A stretch of 64,000 nt of DNA from Bacteroidota bacterium (GTDB lineage: Bacteria; Bacteroidota; Bacteroidia; Bacteroidales; Lentimicrobiaceae): NCBI GenBank assembly GCA_009773515.1, contig WSXX01000011.1, forward strand, positions 62,001-126,000, written 5' to 3'. Shown here piece after piece: positions 29,094 to 38,370 of this stretch (the first letter of the stretch is position 1; each line of letters opens with the position of its first letter). Made by a program: the position numbers and the translations under genes. The notes below the pieces were generated by a model, which was not told the origin of the DNA, did no database searches, and worked only from the letters and a program-made list of their open reading frames with translations.

Positions 29094-30458
29094 ATGAGAA
29101 AAGCATTCAAGGCTTATGACATCCGGGGAATCTATAACAAAGATTTCAATGGAAATGATGTTTACAAAATCGGATTTTTCCTGCCTGCCCTGCTCAATGC
29201 AGAAACCGTGCTTGTAGGTTACGATGTTCGGGAATCATCGCCGGAGATACTTGAATTCCTGTGTAAAGGCATTACTGATTCAGGTGCCGATGTTAATGTT
29301 GCCGGAGAATGCACAACACCAATGATATATTGGGCAACCGCCAAATTCGATTATCAGGCTTCGGTAATGATCACCGCTTCGCACAATCCGGCAAATTACA
29401 ACGGGTTGAAGATTTCGCGTGCCGAAGCATTGCCTGTAGGATTCGATTCAGGATTATCGGAATTGCTCGAACTGGCCGAGAATGCTGAGATTTTCCCTGC
29501 ATCAATACCCGGAACATACAGCACTTTTGAATTCAGAAAGGAATATCTTGAGTTTCTGGATCAATATAAAACTGACTTCAGCGGATTAAAAATTGCAGTT
29601 GATTGTTCGAATGGAATGGGTTCGCTGCTCATCAGAAATCTGCTGGGCAATTCGCCTCATTATATTTTTGAGGAACGTGATGGTAGTTTTCCGAACCATC
29701 AGCCTAATCCGCTTGAAGAAGAAAATGTTGCGGACCTTAAAAAGTTAGTTCTTGAAAAAGACTGCGACATAGGCCTGATCTTCGATGGAGATGCCGACAG
29801 AGTAATGTTTGTTGATGAAAACGGGCGCTTTATTCAACCCGATATGATGATAGCAGTAATTGCCGGATATTATGCCGATAAGGGAATGACCGGAAAAGCA
29901 ATTCAGGATATCAGAACCTCCAAATCTGTCACAGAATACATTGAGTCAAAAGGCTTTGAAATGCACATGTGGAGAGTTGGCAGGGCTTATGCTGCCTTGA
30001 AACTTCGCGAAATTGACGGGCTCTTTGGCGGTGAACTTGCAGGGCACTATTATTTCCGTGACTTCTATTTCTCTGATTCAGCCTATGTTGCTGCCCTCAT
30101 TATTCTTACAGAACTTAAAAAGTTTAAAGAAAAAGGGGTCAGCCTTTCAGAAATAATAAAAAGCATCAGCCAATATTACGGCACCGGTGAAATAAATTTC
30201 CATATCGACAAAAAGGCCGAAGCTATGGAAGCGATTAACTCAGCTTTTATGGAAGAAGAGAAGCCTGTTGCATATTTTGATTTTGATGGCTACAGAATTG
30301 AATTTAAGGACTGGTGGTACAATGTAAGGCCTTCCAACACAGAGCCATACCTCAGGTTTCTGGCTGAAGCGCGCTCACCTGAATTACTTCTCGCAAAAAA
30401 GAATAAGGCACTTGAAATCCTGCATCCTTTTATTACTGAAGGTGATCATGGGCATTAA
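29094..30458 (+). CDS. manB: Phosphomannomutase/phosphoglucomutase
   Basis: A 454-residue alpha-D-phosphohexomutase interconverting hexose 1- and 6-phosphates for nucleotide-sugar synthesis. The four family motifs are present: phosphoserine loop TASHNPANYNG (S96), metal loop FDGDADRV, sugar loop GELAGHYYF and phosphate-binding RPSNTEPYLR. The protein begins FKAYDIRGIYN as in ManB/AlgC enzymes. Specificity for mannose versus glucose cannot be fixed from sequence. It has its own promoter, and the following DUF2279 gene starts inside its 3' end. Cytoplasmic. Confidence 0.93.
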   Translation: MRKAFKAYDIRGIYNKDFNGNDVYKIGFFLPALLNAETVLVGYDVRESSPEILEFLCKGITDSGADVNVAGECTTPMIYWATAKFDYQASVMITASHNPANYNGLKISRAEALPVGFDSGLSELLELAENAEIFPASIPGTYSTFEFRKEYLEFLDQYKTDFSGLKIAVDCSNGMGSLLIRNLLGNSPHYIFEERDGSFPNHQPNPLEEENVADLKKLVLEKDCDIGLIFDGDADRVMFVDENGRFIQPDMMIAVIAGYYADKGMTGKAIQDIRTSKSVTEYIESKGFEMHMWRVGRAYAALKLREIDGLFGGELAGHYYFRDFYFSDSAYVAALIILTELKKFKEKGVSLSEIIKSISQYYGTGEINFHIDKKAEAMEAINSAFMEEEKPVAYFDFDGYRIEFKDWWYNVRPSNTEPYLRFLAEARSPELLLAKKNKALEILHPFITEGDHGH

Positions 30459-31377
30459 ACAAAAGGCTTTCTGTCTGGTTTTCCTGATTCAGATTGCTTT
30501 CATTTATCCTTTTGCAATTGCACAGTCTGACACCGCTAATCTGCAGTTGCCTGAAGTAAACAAAGCCAGGCTTAACGGCATTATTATAGGTGGATCAGCA
30601 ATTTACGCCGGCAGCATGACCGGTCTTTATCACCTTTGGTATAAAAACTATCCGCAAAGCAATTTTCATTTCATCAACGACAACAATGAGTGGCTTTTTA
30701 TGGATAAAGCCGGGCATACTACAACTTCGTATTATCTGGGGCTACTTGGATATGAGTCGTTGCGCTGGGCTGGTTTAAGTGAAAAAAAATCGACCTGGTA
30801 TGGCGGAAGTTTTGGATTTGCCTATCTTACTGTAATTGAAATATTAGATGGATTCTCAAAAGAATGGGGTGCTTCAAGTGGCGATCTTATCGCCAATGGA
30901 ATAGGCACAAGCATTTTTATCGGTCAACAACTGGCCTGGAAGGAGCAACGCATCTTACTGAAATATTCATTTCACCTGACTGATTATGCACAATACAACC
31001 CGGAGCTTCTTGGGAAAGGATTTGTAGCAAGATTAATCAAAGACTATAACGGGCAAACCGTTTGGCTTTCGGGAAATATCAGTTCATTTCTGCCTGAAAA
31101 GAGCCGTTTTCCGAAGTGGTTAAATTTTTCAATAGGTTATGGCGCAGAAGGAATGACCGGAGCAGTAAATAATCCGCAGTTTTTAGATGATCAACCCATC
31201 CCCTATTTTAATCGTTACCGGCAATTTTATCTTGCGCCTGACATTGATCTGACCCGAATCAAAACCAGAAATAATACCCTGAATTACGTGTTTAAAACCT
31301 TTGGTTTCTTAAAATTTCCGCTGCCAACCATTGAGATCAATAAAAAAGGAATGAAATTTCATCCTTTGTTTTTTTGA
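30448..31377 (+). CDS. DUF2279 (YfiM-like) envelope protein
   Basis: About 309 residues with a signal peptide (GIKQKAFCLVFLIQIAFIYPFAIA, cleavage before QSD). The mature part contains the DUF2279 pattern: HLWYKNYPQSNFHFINDNNEWLF.MDKAGH with TTSYYLG, then SGDLIANGIG. DUF2279 proteins are predicted periplasmic or outer-membrane-associated proteins of unknown function. I take the ATG at 30448, which overlaps the phosphomutase stop by 11 bases; a TTG 12 codons earlier would spoil the signal peptide. Co-transcription with the phosphomutase is likely. It converges on the TetR gene. Confidence 0.85.
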   Translation: MGIKQKAFCLVFLIQIAFIYPFAIAQSDTANLQLPEVNKARLNGIIIGGSAIYAGSMTGLYHLWYKNYPQSNFHFINDNNEWLFMDKAGHTTTSYYLGLLGYESLRWAGLSEKKSTWYGGSFGFAYLTVIEILDGFSKEWGASSGDLIANGIGTSIFIGQQLAWKEQRILLKYSFHLTDYAQYNPELLGKGFVARLIKDYNGQTVWLSGNISSFLPEKSRFPKWLNFSIGYGAEGMTGAVNNPQFLDDQPIPYFNRYRQFYLAPDIDLTRIKTRNNTLNYVFKTFGFLKFPLPTIEINKKGMKFHPLFF

Positions 31378-31401
31378 TTTATTTAACCTGACCCAGATCA
31401 A

Positions 31402-31998
31402 TTAATTTAAGCCAATGGCTGAATCCAACTGGTTTTCCACAATTCTCAGAAATTCCTTATAATCTCCAGGCTGATGCCTGTTCAGATACAAAATCAGCAT
31501 ACCGACAATCGAATTGCGTAGGTTCATTCTGATTATCTGCGCTTTCGATTCAGAGATCAGACCCTCCGCAATCGCTGCATTTAAATCATCTGAAGCAATT
31601 TTATCGGTAAAATCAAAAATCATAAGGCCTGTGGATTGTCGCGAACCAAGGTCATTCATCTTTTCAACAAAGCACAATTCAAAGATTCCGGGATATTGCG
31701 TGAAGTAGTTAATCACAGCTTTCATCCTGAATTTCAAACTTATAACACCTGTTGTTTTTCCCCTCGACTGCTCTTCTGTAAAGGATTCACATTCATCAAG
31801 AAAATCCTGAACACAGATAAAAGTCAATTCGTTCAGGTCTTTAAAATAGTTATACAAGGTTGCAAATGAATATCCGGCTCGTTCCGAAACAGCTCTGACA
31901 TTCAATGCTTTGATACCTTCTCCTTTAAGAATCTCTTTGGCTGCTTCAATAAAATAGCCGCGCATTCTTTTTTCCTGTAGTTCTTTATTGCTTACCAT
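31402..31998 (-). CDS. TetR/AcrR-family transcriptional regulator
   Basis: A 198-residue repressor-type protein. The N-terminal helix-turn-helix reads VRAVSERAGYSFATLYNYFKDLNEL (about 27-52), typical of TetR. The C-terminal ligand-binding part is all-helical and unassigned. A 16-base palindrome overlapping its promoter suggests autorepression. There is no obvious divergent target gene: the upstream neighbour is the DUF4332 gene in the same direction. Cytoplasmic DNA-binding protein; ligand unknown. Confidence 0.9.
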   Translation of the reverse strand: MVSNKELQEKRMRGYFIEAAKEILKGEGIKALNVRAVSERAGYSFATLYNYFKDLNELTFICVQDFLDECESFTEEQSRGKTTGVISLKFRMKAVINYFTQYPGIFELCFVEKMNDLGSRQSTGLMIFDFTDKIASDDLNAAIAEGLISESKAQIIRMNLRNSIVGMLILYLNRHQPGDYKEFLRIVENQLDSAIGLN

Positions 31999-32017
31999 AC
32001 TCTTTGATTTGAAGTTG

Positions 32018-32055
32018 CAAACATAGTAAACTTAATTACACAATATTAACATTGT
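32018..32055 (-). promoter_or_regulatory. TetR-gene promoter with palindromic operator candidate
   Basis: Minus strand TATGTTTG (32018-32025) is a perfect -7. ACAATATTAACATTGT (32040-32055) is a 16-base palindrome with one mismatched pair, covering the -33 region. Its position fits repressor binding that blocks the promoter. Confidence 0.5.
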
Positions 32056-32065
32056 TCATATTTTT

Positions 32066-32092
32066 AACAAATATAAACCCGGAAATTCCGGG
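32066..32092 (-). terminator. Terminator of the DUF4332 gene
   Basis: CCCGGAA-A-TTCCGGG (32078-32092), a perfect palindrome, followed on the minus strand by TTTATATTTG. It lies 19 bases past the stop at 32112. A tight one-base loop means the real hairpin loop would be larger. Confidence 0.6.
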
Positions 32093-32111
32093 ATTATAAT
32101 AAGATCAATAA

Positions 32112-32516
32112 TTAGTGTGTTACAAGTGGTTCGAGATTCTTTGCCTGTTCGATAAAATCAGTTACTTTATCGAGTGATGGAACTACGCGTGTGAGATTTT
32201 TGGCAGCATTTACTTCTTCGAGTTTTGCATGCAGATTTTCAGCGTTTCTGTTACGCAGTTCCTTAACTGTATCAACACCAGCAGCTTTAAGTAATTCAGC
32301 AAACTGACTGGCAACGCCTTTAATTCTGAAAAGGTCAGCCATATTCACCCAGTCAAGGATTTTTGCTTCGTCAATACCAGCGTCTGCTGCAATAGCAACG
32401 CGGCCTTTTTTTGAGGCTCCTGCTTTCAGGAGACTTTCAACGGTTGTAATTCCTGCTTTTCCAAGCTTTTCCTGAAATACCGGGCCAATACCCTCAATGT
32501 CAATGATTGATGCCAT
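32112..32516 (-). CDS. DUF4332 helix-hairpin-helix protein
   Basis: A 134-residue protein of two tandem helix-hairpin-helix units: IEGIGPVFQEKLGKAGITTVESLLKAG (about 8-34) and FRIKGVASQFAELLKAAGVDTVKEL (about 62-86). This is the DUF4332 layout. Such folds commonly contact DNA or RNA backbones non-specifically, but no function is established for the family as far as I know. A perfect -7 element (TATTTTTG) lies about 30 bases upstream and a terminator follows, so it is a single-gene unit. No signal peptide; cytoplasmic. Confidence 0.88.
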   Translation of the reverse strand: MASIIDIEGIGPVFQEKLGKAGITTVESLLKAGASKKGRVAIAADAGIDEAKILDWVNMADLFRIKGVASQFAELLKAAGVDTVKELRNRNAENLHAKLEEVNAAKNLTRVVPSLDKVTDFIEQAKNLEPLVTH

Positions 32517-32544
32517 AATTAGATTTTTTGGTTTTAATAATACC

Positions 32545-32552
32545 CAAAAATA
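32545..32552 (-). promoter_or_regulatory. -7 promoter element of the DUF4332 gene
   Basis: Minus strand TATTTTTG, a perfect TAnnTTTG, 28 bases upstream of the ATG. A TTG lies 14 bases further up, closer than usual. Confidence 0.45.
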
Positions 32553-32749
32553 ACGCCCTTTTAGTTCAATAGTTCAATCTGAAGTTAATATCTGACCAAT
32601 CAAACTGGTCACAAATACAAGCTTCAAACTATCATAAAAAAAAGATGCATTAAAAGTTTGTTAAGACTTTCAATACATCCTCTTAATAACTACAAAGCTT
32701 ATCCAATTAAAAACCAAAAACAAGTAGTTTGTAGGAAATCAGCATATTA

Positions 32750-34456
32750 TCACTGATTCGCTTTTGATTTCTTTTGTTGATTAACCTGATTTTTAAATTT
32801 ATGCTGAAGTGCTTTGCGCTGCAACTCTCCGTTCGATTTTCGGTGGTTGATCAGTTTCATAATTTCAGCCGATGAATAAGTGTTTACATTGTTCTTATTC
32901 ACAAGTGTTTGTCTTTCGGTGTTGGCAAAGCGGGCCGGTTCCCTTTTTACAACCTGACTTTTATTGGCCATTCCTCCCTGAACTATTCCATTTACAAAAT
33001 CGAAAGGTTTGCCATCATCTTTGCTGAAGAAGAAGAAATTATTATCCTCATTGGCTTCAGCAAGATCATTAAAACCATCGGCAACAAGCACGAGGTAATA
33101 TTTACCTGTTAGATTATTGGGCATCGTATAGGTAAAGAGAAAATCAGCTTCCGGATCATCATACAGTGCGGCTGCCACACTTTTCCCGGAAGGAACATCA
33201 ATATAGTTCCACCAGCTTCCTGAAATGCCTAATCCAGCTTCCCAATATTCATTTGCTCCGGGGATATTGCTGAATTCGTTGGTATAGTAATCGTGAATCA
33301 GAATATCGTAATCATTGGCATCAAAAGCGTTATAGTACATATAAAGAATGCTCCATTTTGAGGATGCCCTTACGGTTTCAGTACCAGAATTATAAACATT
33401 GTAGGTAATTTGTCTGTCGAGAGGTTCGGCAGAGTTTGGATTATCATAATCAGCAAGATTCCACGCCAAAACATCAAGACCGGTAATTATATCGCCGGAG
33501 CCAACCTGCCCACCAGAAATATTTACATCTGTTTTGTTCTGCGCAACAAAAGCTGCAAAACAGAAGCTGCTTAAAAAGAAATCATAATCAACCCAGATAT
33601 TTCCATTGTTTCCCCATGAACTGCCCCAGGTGTTTATTAATTTAAAAGCATTTTTACTGTCGCTGTAGCCGGCCAGCACCATAGCATGATACGCATGTTG
33701 CATTCCGGGGTTCTGGTAGGTATCATAATCAATTACAGCATCGCTGTTCCACCGCATAAATCGATCGCCGAGCCGTGCTCCGATGGCAATGGGGCGACCT
33801 TCTGACAGATATGCTTTGAAATTCTCTATTGTCATTGAAGCTGCATTGTTTTTGTCGGCTATTTTGCGATAGTTAACGAGTTTGTTGTTGGCCGCATCCT
33901 GTGTCCAGCTTGAAGGTGGGGTTTCACTGCAATTGCCGAGATTGGCATAAGGAGCCGTTGACAATGATGCTCCGCCCCGGGAAATAAGCTGATCCATGGC
34001 AGCTTCAAACTGTGTTCCATTGCAATTACTTCCTTTTTGTGATGATGGTATGGCCCAGAATAAATCTTTTGGACTTGTTTGATTTGAAGCTTGAGCAAGC
34101 TGCGATGCACTCCATTGATTATCAATACCGTTAAGCGCGGTTTTCAGATTGTAACCAACTGCCCAGGTAACACATGTTCCGTATTCACCCTGATCTCCTG
34201 TGGGAGGAAATTTTGAAGAAAGATCAACCGACGAAGGGAGGTTTCCGGTTTCATCATTGATATCAAGATCCTGTGGAATTTCATCCAGTTCCTCATTGTC
34301 AATATCCCAACTAGCCATTGCCTGAACCAAAAGTTCAGTCAGAAAATCAGCAACCTGCTCTTTAGTGCAGGAAGTGATGGTTACTGAAGACATTAATACC
34401 AGAATGACCGGGATTATCAGAAATCTGGTTGTAAAGCTGTTTGCAGATCTTTTCAT
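32750..34456 (-). CDS. Papain-like (C1 family) protease lipoprotein
   Basis: A 568-residue exported protease. A hydrophobic signal ends in the lipobox TITSC (Cys30), so it is anchored by lipid. The C1 peptidase domain spans about 75-310: the oxyanion Gln and nucleophile in GDQGEYGTCVTWA (C95), the general base in HAYHAMVLAGY (H257) and Asn in INTWGSSWG (N275). The usual CGSCW is here GTCVTW, as in some bacterial C1 enzymes. A C-terminal half (about 330-500) looks like a CARDB-type beta domain (YNVYNSGTETVRASSKWSI, LAEANEDNNFFFF), then a basic tail. It follows the pentapeptide-repeat lipoprotein gene by 27 bases, so they are probably co-expressed. Substrate unknown. Confidence 0.88.
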   Translation of the reverse strand: MKRSANSFTTRFLIIPVILVLMSSVTITSCTKEQVADFLTELLVQAMASWDIDNEELDEIPQDLDINDETGNLPSSVDLSSKFPPTGDQGEYGTCVTWAVGYNLKTALNGIDNQWSASQLAQASNQTSPKDLFWAIPSSQKGSNCNGTQFEAAMDQLISRGGASLSTAPYANLGNCSETPPSSWTQDAANNKLVNYRKIADKNNAASMTIENFKAYLSEGRPIAIGARLGDRFMRWNSDAVIDYDTYQNPGMQHAYHAMVLAGYSDSKNAFKLINTWGSSWGNNGNIWVDYDFFLSSFCFAAFVAQNKTDVNISGGQVGSGDIITGLDVLAWNLADYDNPNSAEPLDRQITYNVYNSGTETVRASSKWSILYMYYNAFDANDYDILIHDYYTNEFSNIPGANEYWEAGLGISGSWWNYIDVPSGKSVAAALYDDPEADFLFTYTMPNNLTGKYYLVLVADGFNDLAEANEDNNFFFFSKDDGKPFDFVNGIVQGGMANKSQVVKREPARFANTERQTLVNKNNVNTYSSAEIMKLINHRKSNGELQRKALQHKFKNQVNQQKKSKANQ

Positions 34457-34483
34457 CGTGATAAAAATTTTAGGAGTCTGAAG

Positions 34484-35446
34484 TTAATTATTTTGTAAAG
34501 GCAGCAGATTCTCATATTGAACAATCTTAGTGCCTGAAATGATTATGTTTTCTGGAGAAGGGAATACAAAATCAGTAAAATCAGGCGGATTTGCATAAAA
34601 AATCGACTGACTAAGGTCGAACTTCCCTTTTACAGAAGTTTTACTGAAATTCACCGGGCCAAAAAACTTTGCTTCTACAAGAAATGCATTTGCCTGAAAT
34701 TCAACGCTATTAAGATCAAGCCTTCCCTGAACACTGGTGTTTGCCATTCGGAAATCGCCGGTAAAGTTTGAATAAGTAAACAGCGCATCATCGCGGAAAC
34801 GCACCAGCGAAAAATCACATACGCCATCACAATCGAGGTCGCTAAAACGTGCAATACCCATAAATTCAGTACTTTGGAATGAAATTTTCCCTTTCACTTT
34901 TCCTTTAAAAAAATCAATAGCTCCCCTTACTGACGACTCCTGCATGCTGAAATACTTTTCGGAGGTAAAAGCTGTGAAATAAATGTTCCGGCCATTGAAA
35001 GTTACATTGTTAAAGCTTGATCTCTCTCTGAATATGGCACCAGTGAAATTTACATTTCCTTCAACTGTCATATTATCGAAATTAACTTCCTGTCTGAAAT
35101 CGCAGGCCTCAAAAGTAATTGAATGCCTGAAACCGGTGTTTTTTGAAGTATTTTCAACCGATGAGTTTGTTGTTACTTTACCCATAAAAATACAATCGAG
35201 AAAAGTAACCGGCACATCAACCACAGCAACCTGATTGGATGAGCTGAAGACCTGAATATTCTTTACCTGACTGAAATCAAGATCATCGGTTATAATTTTG
35301 CCTTTTATCAGAACTGCTTTGCCTTTATTGATGTCTGATATAATTTTATCTGCCGAAATACCATTGTTTACTTTCTCATCGGAAGTTGCGTTGCAGCTGC
35401 TTCCGCTTAAAAGCATAATCATCAGAATAATCAGTCCATTTTTCAT
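34484..35446 (-). CDS. Pentapeptide-repeat-like lipoprotein
   Basis: A 320-residue protein with a short signal and lipobox SGSSC (Cys18). From about residue 75 to 290 it consists of repeats with a central Phe every ten or so residues (FEACDFRQEVNF, VNFTGAIFRE, FDLSQSIFY), the Pentapeptide_3-like pattern that folds into a right-handed beta helix. I use the ATG at 35444-35446; GTG one codon earlier is possible. It lies 27 bases upstream of the C1 protease lipoprotein, and both are predicted at the envelope. Pentapeptide proteins often act as protein scaffolds or DNA mimics; an exported lipoprotein would not fit a gyrase role. Function unknown. Confidence 0.8.
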   Translation of the reverse strand: MKNGLIILMIMLLSGSSCNATSDEKVNNGISADKIISDINKGKAVLIKGKIITDDLDFSQVKNIQVFSSSNQVAVVDVPVTFLDCIFMGKVTTNSSVENTSKNTGFRHSITFEACDFRQEVNFDNMTVEGNVNFTGAIFRERSSFNNVTFNGRNIYFTAFTSEKYFSMQESSVRGAIDFFKGKVKGKISFQSTEFMGIARFSDLDCDGVCDFSLVRFRDDALFTYSNFTGDFRMANTSVQGRLDLNSVEFQANAFLVEAKFFGPVNFSKTSVKGKFDLSQSIFYANPPDFTDFVFPSPENIIISGTKIVQYENLLPLQNN

Positions 35447-35573
35447 CACAGGAATTTTAGCTTATGCAAAGTAATAAAAAATGATGCCAGCATCTTGAAT
35501 ATATTTGAGGTTGACGAAATAAATCTATCAAAAATTGCACTTACTATGCAACTTTTTTTAAAAAAACAATCTT

Positions 35574-35864
35574 TTAGAAAATTTCTATCAAAAATTGATA
35601 AACCTGTGGTTCGAAATATAAAGCTATTAACGCAATCAGCATTGATAGACCACAAATGTTAAGAGCAAGCAATCTTCTTTTTTTTAAAAAAAATGAGATT
35701 AAAATTGTCAGAACACCGGCAATTGTAAAAAATCTATTGGGAATATCAGGTTCATACTTTTGATCAACCAAATATACCATTAAAGCAACAGCAGAAATAT
35801 AAATAAAATAGAGTAATATTAATAGTTTATATTCTTTTGCATTCATTTTTTCTGTTTTTAACAT
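35574..35864 (-). CDS. Small membrane protein, unknown
   Basis: A 96-residue protein with three hydrophobic segments: LLILLYFIYISAVALMVYLV, FFTIAGVLTILISFFL, then a KKRR turn, and LALNICGLSMLIALIALYF. An ATG six codons later (35846) is an alternative start. Base composition is like its neighbours. It is probably real because of the balanced membrane topology, but it has no recognisable family. No gene is tightly linked: the pentapeptide gene starts about 130 bases downstream. Confidence 0.55.
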   Translation of the reverse strand: MLKTEKMNAKEYKLLILLYFIYISAVALMVYLVDQKYEPDIPNRFFTIAGVLTILISFFLKKRRLLALNICGLSMLIALIALYFEPQVYQFLIEIF

Positions 35865-36021
35865 GACTTTGAAATTGCTTGAATTAAAATGTAATTAAAT
35901 GGTAAAGAGAACCATTGGGTCGGTAGAATTCAAAACTTTGAGTGTGAAAAACTACTACTGCTGAAATGCGAGTGAACCTGATTGTAATCATATACATTTT
36001 AGATGCTTTTCAATTCATTCT

Positions 36022-37506
36022 TTATTGTTTAATCCATTTACCTGATTCAATCATGCTATTCCCTTTGGTAAGTGTCCATATAAAAACGCCCGAGGGTAAA
36101 TCATGAGTAGAAATTTGTTGTGTGGTTGAATTAACGGTGTATTCAATTACCTTTTGACCGCTTAGATTTGTAAGTGTAAAAATAGCTCCTACGTTTTGCG
36201 GACCGGTTTGCAGCATTAAATAACCCTGGCCGGGGTTTGGATAAACCATCGCCTCCATTGCCCTGATGCCGGGTTTGTTGGTTGAAGTAAGCAATCCATC
36301 GCTGTCAACCTTAATAATAATTACATCGGTTTTGTTGGGATTGGAGTTTGGTGAAAGTATTGTACCTGCCATAATACAACCTCCGTCGTCGGTGGCATCA
36401 AGATCCATCATATAATAGCAGGCTGTGTCGCTGCCATAATATTTTGTCCAACGGTTGTTTAGCAGACTGTCGTAGTTGCTGAGGATAAAAACTTTAGGAT
36501 GAAGTAAGTTACATTCAGCAAAAGTGCTGACATTATAACCTATCCCGCCAGTATATATAGAATTGTAGTCTAGCATGGTCAAGCATTCGAGCCATGCAGG
36601 TCCGTCAGGAATATCCCCTGGCATTCCAGAATGGTTGGAAGCTAAAACTGTATTGGTAGTATCGTTTTTTTGAATTTCAATTTCAGTATATGACCCATTA
36701 TAATAAACACTGCCTGTTAAATAATATGATTGCTCATTTATCTTTAGTGCGGTCAAATAAAGATCAATGCCGCTCGGTAATGTGAGTACTTGGGTTATAT
36801 TGAAATTTGAATCTAAGTCCAATCTCTGGCTAACACTTGTGATTGGTATTGGCGTATACGAAGCATAACCATCAACAAAAGCATAATAACCATTATTTCG
36901 GCTAATTATTGAATAACCATTTGTTTTATATGGATTTCCAGTTGTTTCATATTTACTCCTAACCAGATCTCCATTAAGAGTTATTTCAAGAAAAAAGATT
37001 GATTGAAGAAAAGTCGGATTGGCTGTCGAAAGAGTTGAAATAAGTACAATGTTATTAAGGTTATTTAGAGTGTAACTCATTCTTGACAGATATTTTACTT
37101 CTGTTGGAAATTTCTTATCCCAAATAATATTGAAAGCGGTATCCATTTTTATAATCCATATTGAGGTATTGCTGTTTTCATCTTGTCGGTAACCTCCAAA
37201 TACAAGAAACTCAGAGCTATTTAATTGTTGTATCTTTCTTAAAGGCCCTGATATTTGGCCTTCCGTTAATAATTCAACTTTTTTTAATATATTTCCAGCA
37301 CTATCAATTTTTACGATTTCACCAACATTTCCATTATAACTTGGAAGAACAAAATCACAAGATAATAAATAGTAATAATCATCAATTTGTTTGATGCAAT
37401 TGGGTCTTTTAGAATTATCTCCGCCGTAAATCAGGCTAAAGCTGCTTTGACCAATAGCATCTGGCAAGGAAAATAAAAAAAGCAAGAAAATGAGTAGTTG
37501 TTTCAT
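36022..37506 (-). CDS. Secreted protein with type IX secretion C-terminal domain
   Basis: A 494-residue exported protein. It has a signal peptide (QLLIFLLFLFSLPDAIG, before QSSF), a long beta-rich middle with repeated strands such as GGYRQDENSNTSIWIIKMD and DDGGCIMAGT, reminiscent of beta-propeller proteins, and a C-terminal sorting domain of about 75 residues starting VYPNPGQGYL and ending WTLTKG...GKWIKQ. That ending is the type A sorting signal of the Bacteroidota type IX system, which carries proteins over the outer membrane and often anchors them. Binding partner or activity unknown. Preceded by a promoter 220 bases upstream and otherwise isolated. Confidence 0.88.
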   Translation of the reverse strand: MKQLLIFLLFLFSLPDAIGQSSFSLIYGGDNSKRPNCIKQIDDYYYLLSCDFVLPSYNGNVGEIVKIDSAGNILKKVELLTEGQISGPLRKIQQLNSSEFLVFGGYRQDENSNTSIWIIKMDTAFNIIWDKKFPTEVKYLSRMSYTLNNLNNIVLISTLSTANPTFLQSIFFLEITLNGDLVRSKYETTGNPYKTNGYSIISRNNGYYAFVDGYASYTPIPITSVSQRLDLDSNFNITQVLTLPSGIDLYLTALKINEQSYYLTGSVYYNGSYTEIEIQKNDTTNTVLASNHSGMPGDIPDGPAWLECLTMLDYNSIYTGGIGYNVSTFAECNLLHPKVFILSNYDSLLNNRWTKYYGSDTACYYMMDLDATDDGGCIMAGTILSPNSNPNKTDVIIIKVDSDGLLTSTNKPGIRAMEAMVYPNPGQGYLMLQTGPQNVGAIFTLTNLSGQKVIEYTVNSTTQQISTHDLPSGVFIWTLTKGNSMIESGKWIKQ

Positions 37507-37728
37507 AATAGTCTATAATTTGTTTGAGTAGTTTTAGCTTTTGTGGGTCGTGATTTATTTTTTACTATGCGGAAATTAAGCTGCACTATCGCTTTGTGCA
37601 TACTTACAAATACATTTTAATGCGAAACTAAAAAGAAATTATTGGAAATCGAAATTGCAATGACATTAATTTGATAAAATATCAGGCAATACTTCTGAGC
37701 CAATAGATTTTATGTTAAACATTGAATA

Positions 37729-37757
37729 CAAAAATACATATTTTTTGCTTTTTTCAA
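37729..37757 (-). promoter_or_regulatory. Promoter of the type IX-secreted protein gene
   Basis: Minus strand TTG (37755-37757), 18-base spacer, TATTTTTG (37729-37736), a good consensus match. It predicts an unusually long leader of about 215 bases. Confidence 0.5.
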
Positions 37758-37982
37758 GTTTATCAGTAAGATTGCTCCAGAAATTCCCACCAGTATTCTT
37801 TATTTATAATAGATCCAAAAATCAGAAAAAGGTAATACTGCATTGCCGTATTTTTAAAAATGCCTTTTAATGCCTTTTAAAGAGCCATTTAAACAAGTTT
37901 TAAATGCTTTTATACTACTAGAATCAGCAATGCGTGGCAGAGCATCCGCAAAGAAGAGCTCAGATTTTCAGTATCCGCGGGA

Positions 37983-38032
37983 GCGACCTTCTAAAATTGA
38001 CCTCCGAAAGCGGTTGTTTGAGATTCTGAAAG
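37983..38032. repeat. Direct repeat, first copy (partner 38371-38420)
   Basis: A 50-base unit starting GCGACCTTCTAAAATTGACC; 43 of 50 bases match 38371-38420 in the same orientation, 388 bases away. The region 37507-38516 around it has no convincing gene. Just upstream ATGCCTTTTA occurs twice in tandem near 37859-37880. Confidence 0.75.
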
Positions 38033-38071
38033 CCTTAACATCAATTACTATACGGTCAAATTTTAGGTAGT

Positions 38072-38353
38072 CGTCCCGTTCCTGATCCAGATAGCTACAA
38101 GTATCTATAATATGAACGGGACGGATACGAGGCCTAACGGCCTGAGTGACAGAAAAGGGGGATTATGTGACTCAAGCTTTGGACGAAGAACAAAACATGC
38201 CTGAATCACCGCCGGTAGGCGGTAGTATCTGAAACACTCACGTAATCCGTGGAAATCGGTGGAATCCGTGGATAAAAAAAACAGTTGAAGTACATTCTGG
38301 TCTGATTGAATTGCAAATTCAATGGTGTTTAAAGCGGAATTGCAAATTCCGCT
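38072..38353. repeat. Cluster of five small hairpins in non-coding DNA
   Basis: Within 280 bases: CGTCCCGTTC/GAACGGGACG (38072-38081, 38114-38123); AGGCC-TAAC-GGCCT (38130-38143); ACCGCC-GGTA-GGCGGT (38208-38223); ATTGAATT-GCA-AATTCAAT (38305-38323); AGCGGAATT-GCA-AATTCCGCT (38333-38353). The last two share the loop GCA. Between them is a three-unit tandem of (A)ATC(C/G)GTGGA at 38244-38271. The pattern looks like accumulated REP-like palindromes or the remains of an element, not a gene. Confidence 0.7.
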
Positions 38354-38370
38354 TAGCCGGGGCTTCGGCA

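Noticed and set aside
35446-35655. A 69-codon frame overlapping the small membrane protein
   Set aside because: Same strand, different frame; lower-quality sequence than the overlapping membrane protein, and no start support.
38244-38271. Three tandem ATCCGTGGA-like units as a CRISPR-type array
   Set aside because: Units are about 10 bases with no spacers and there are no cas genes.
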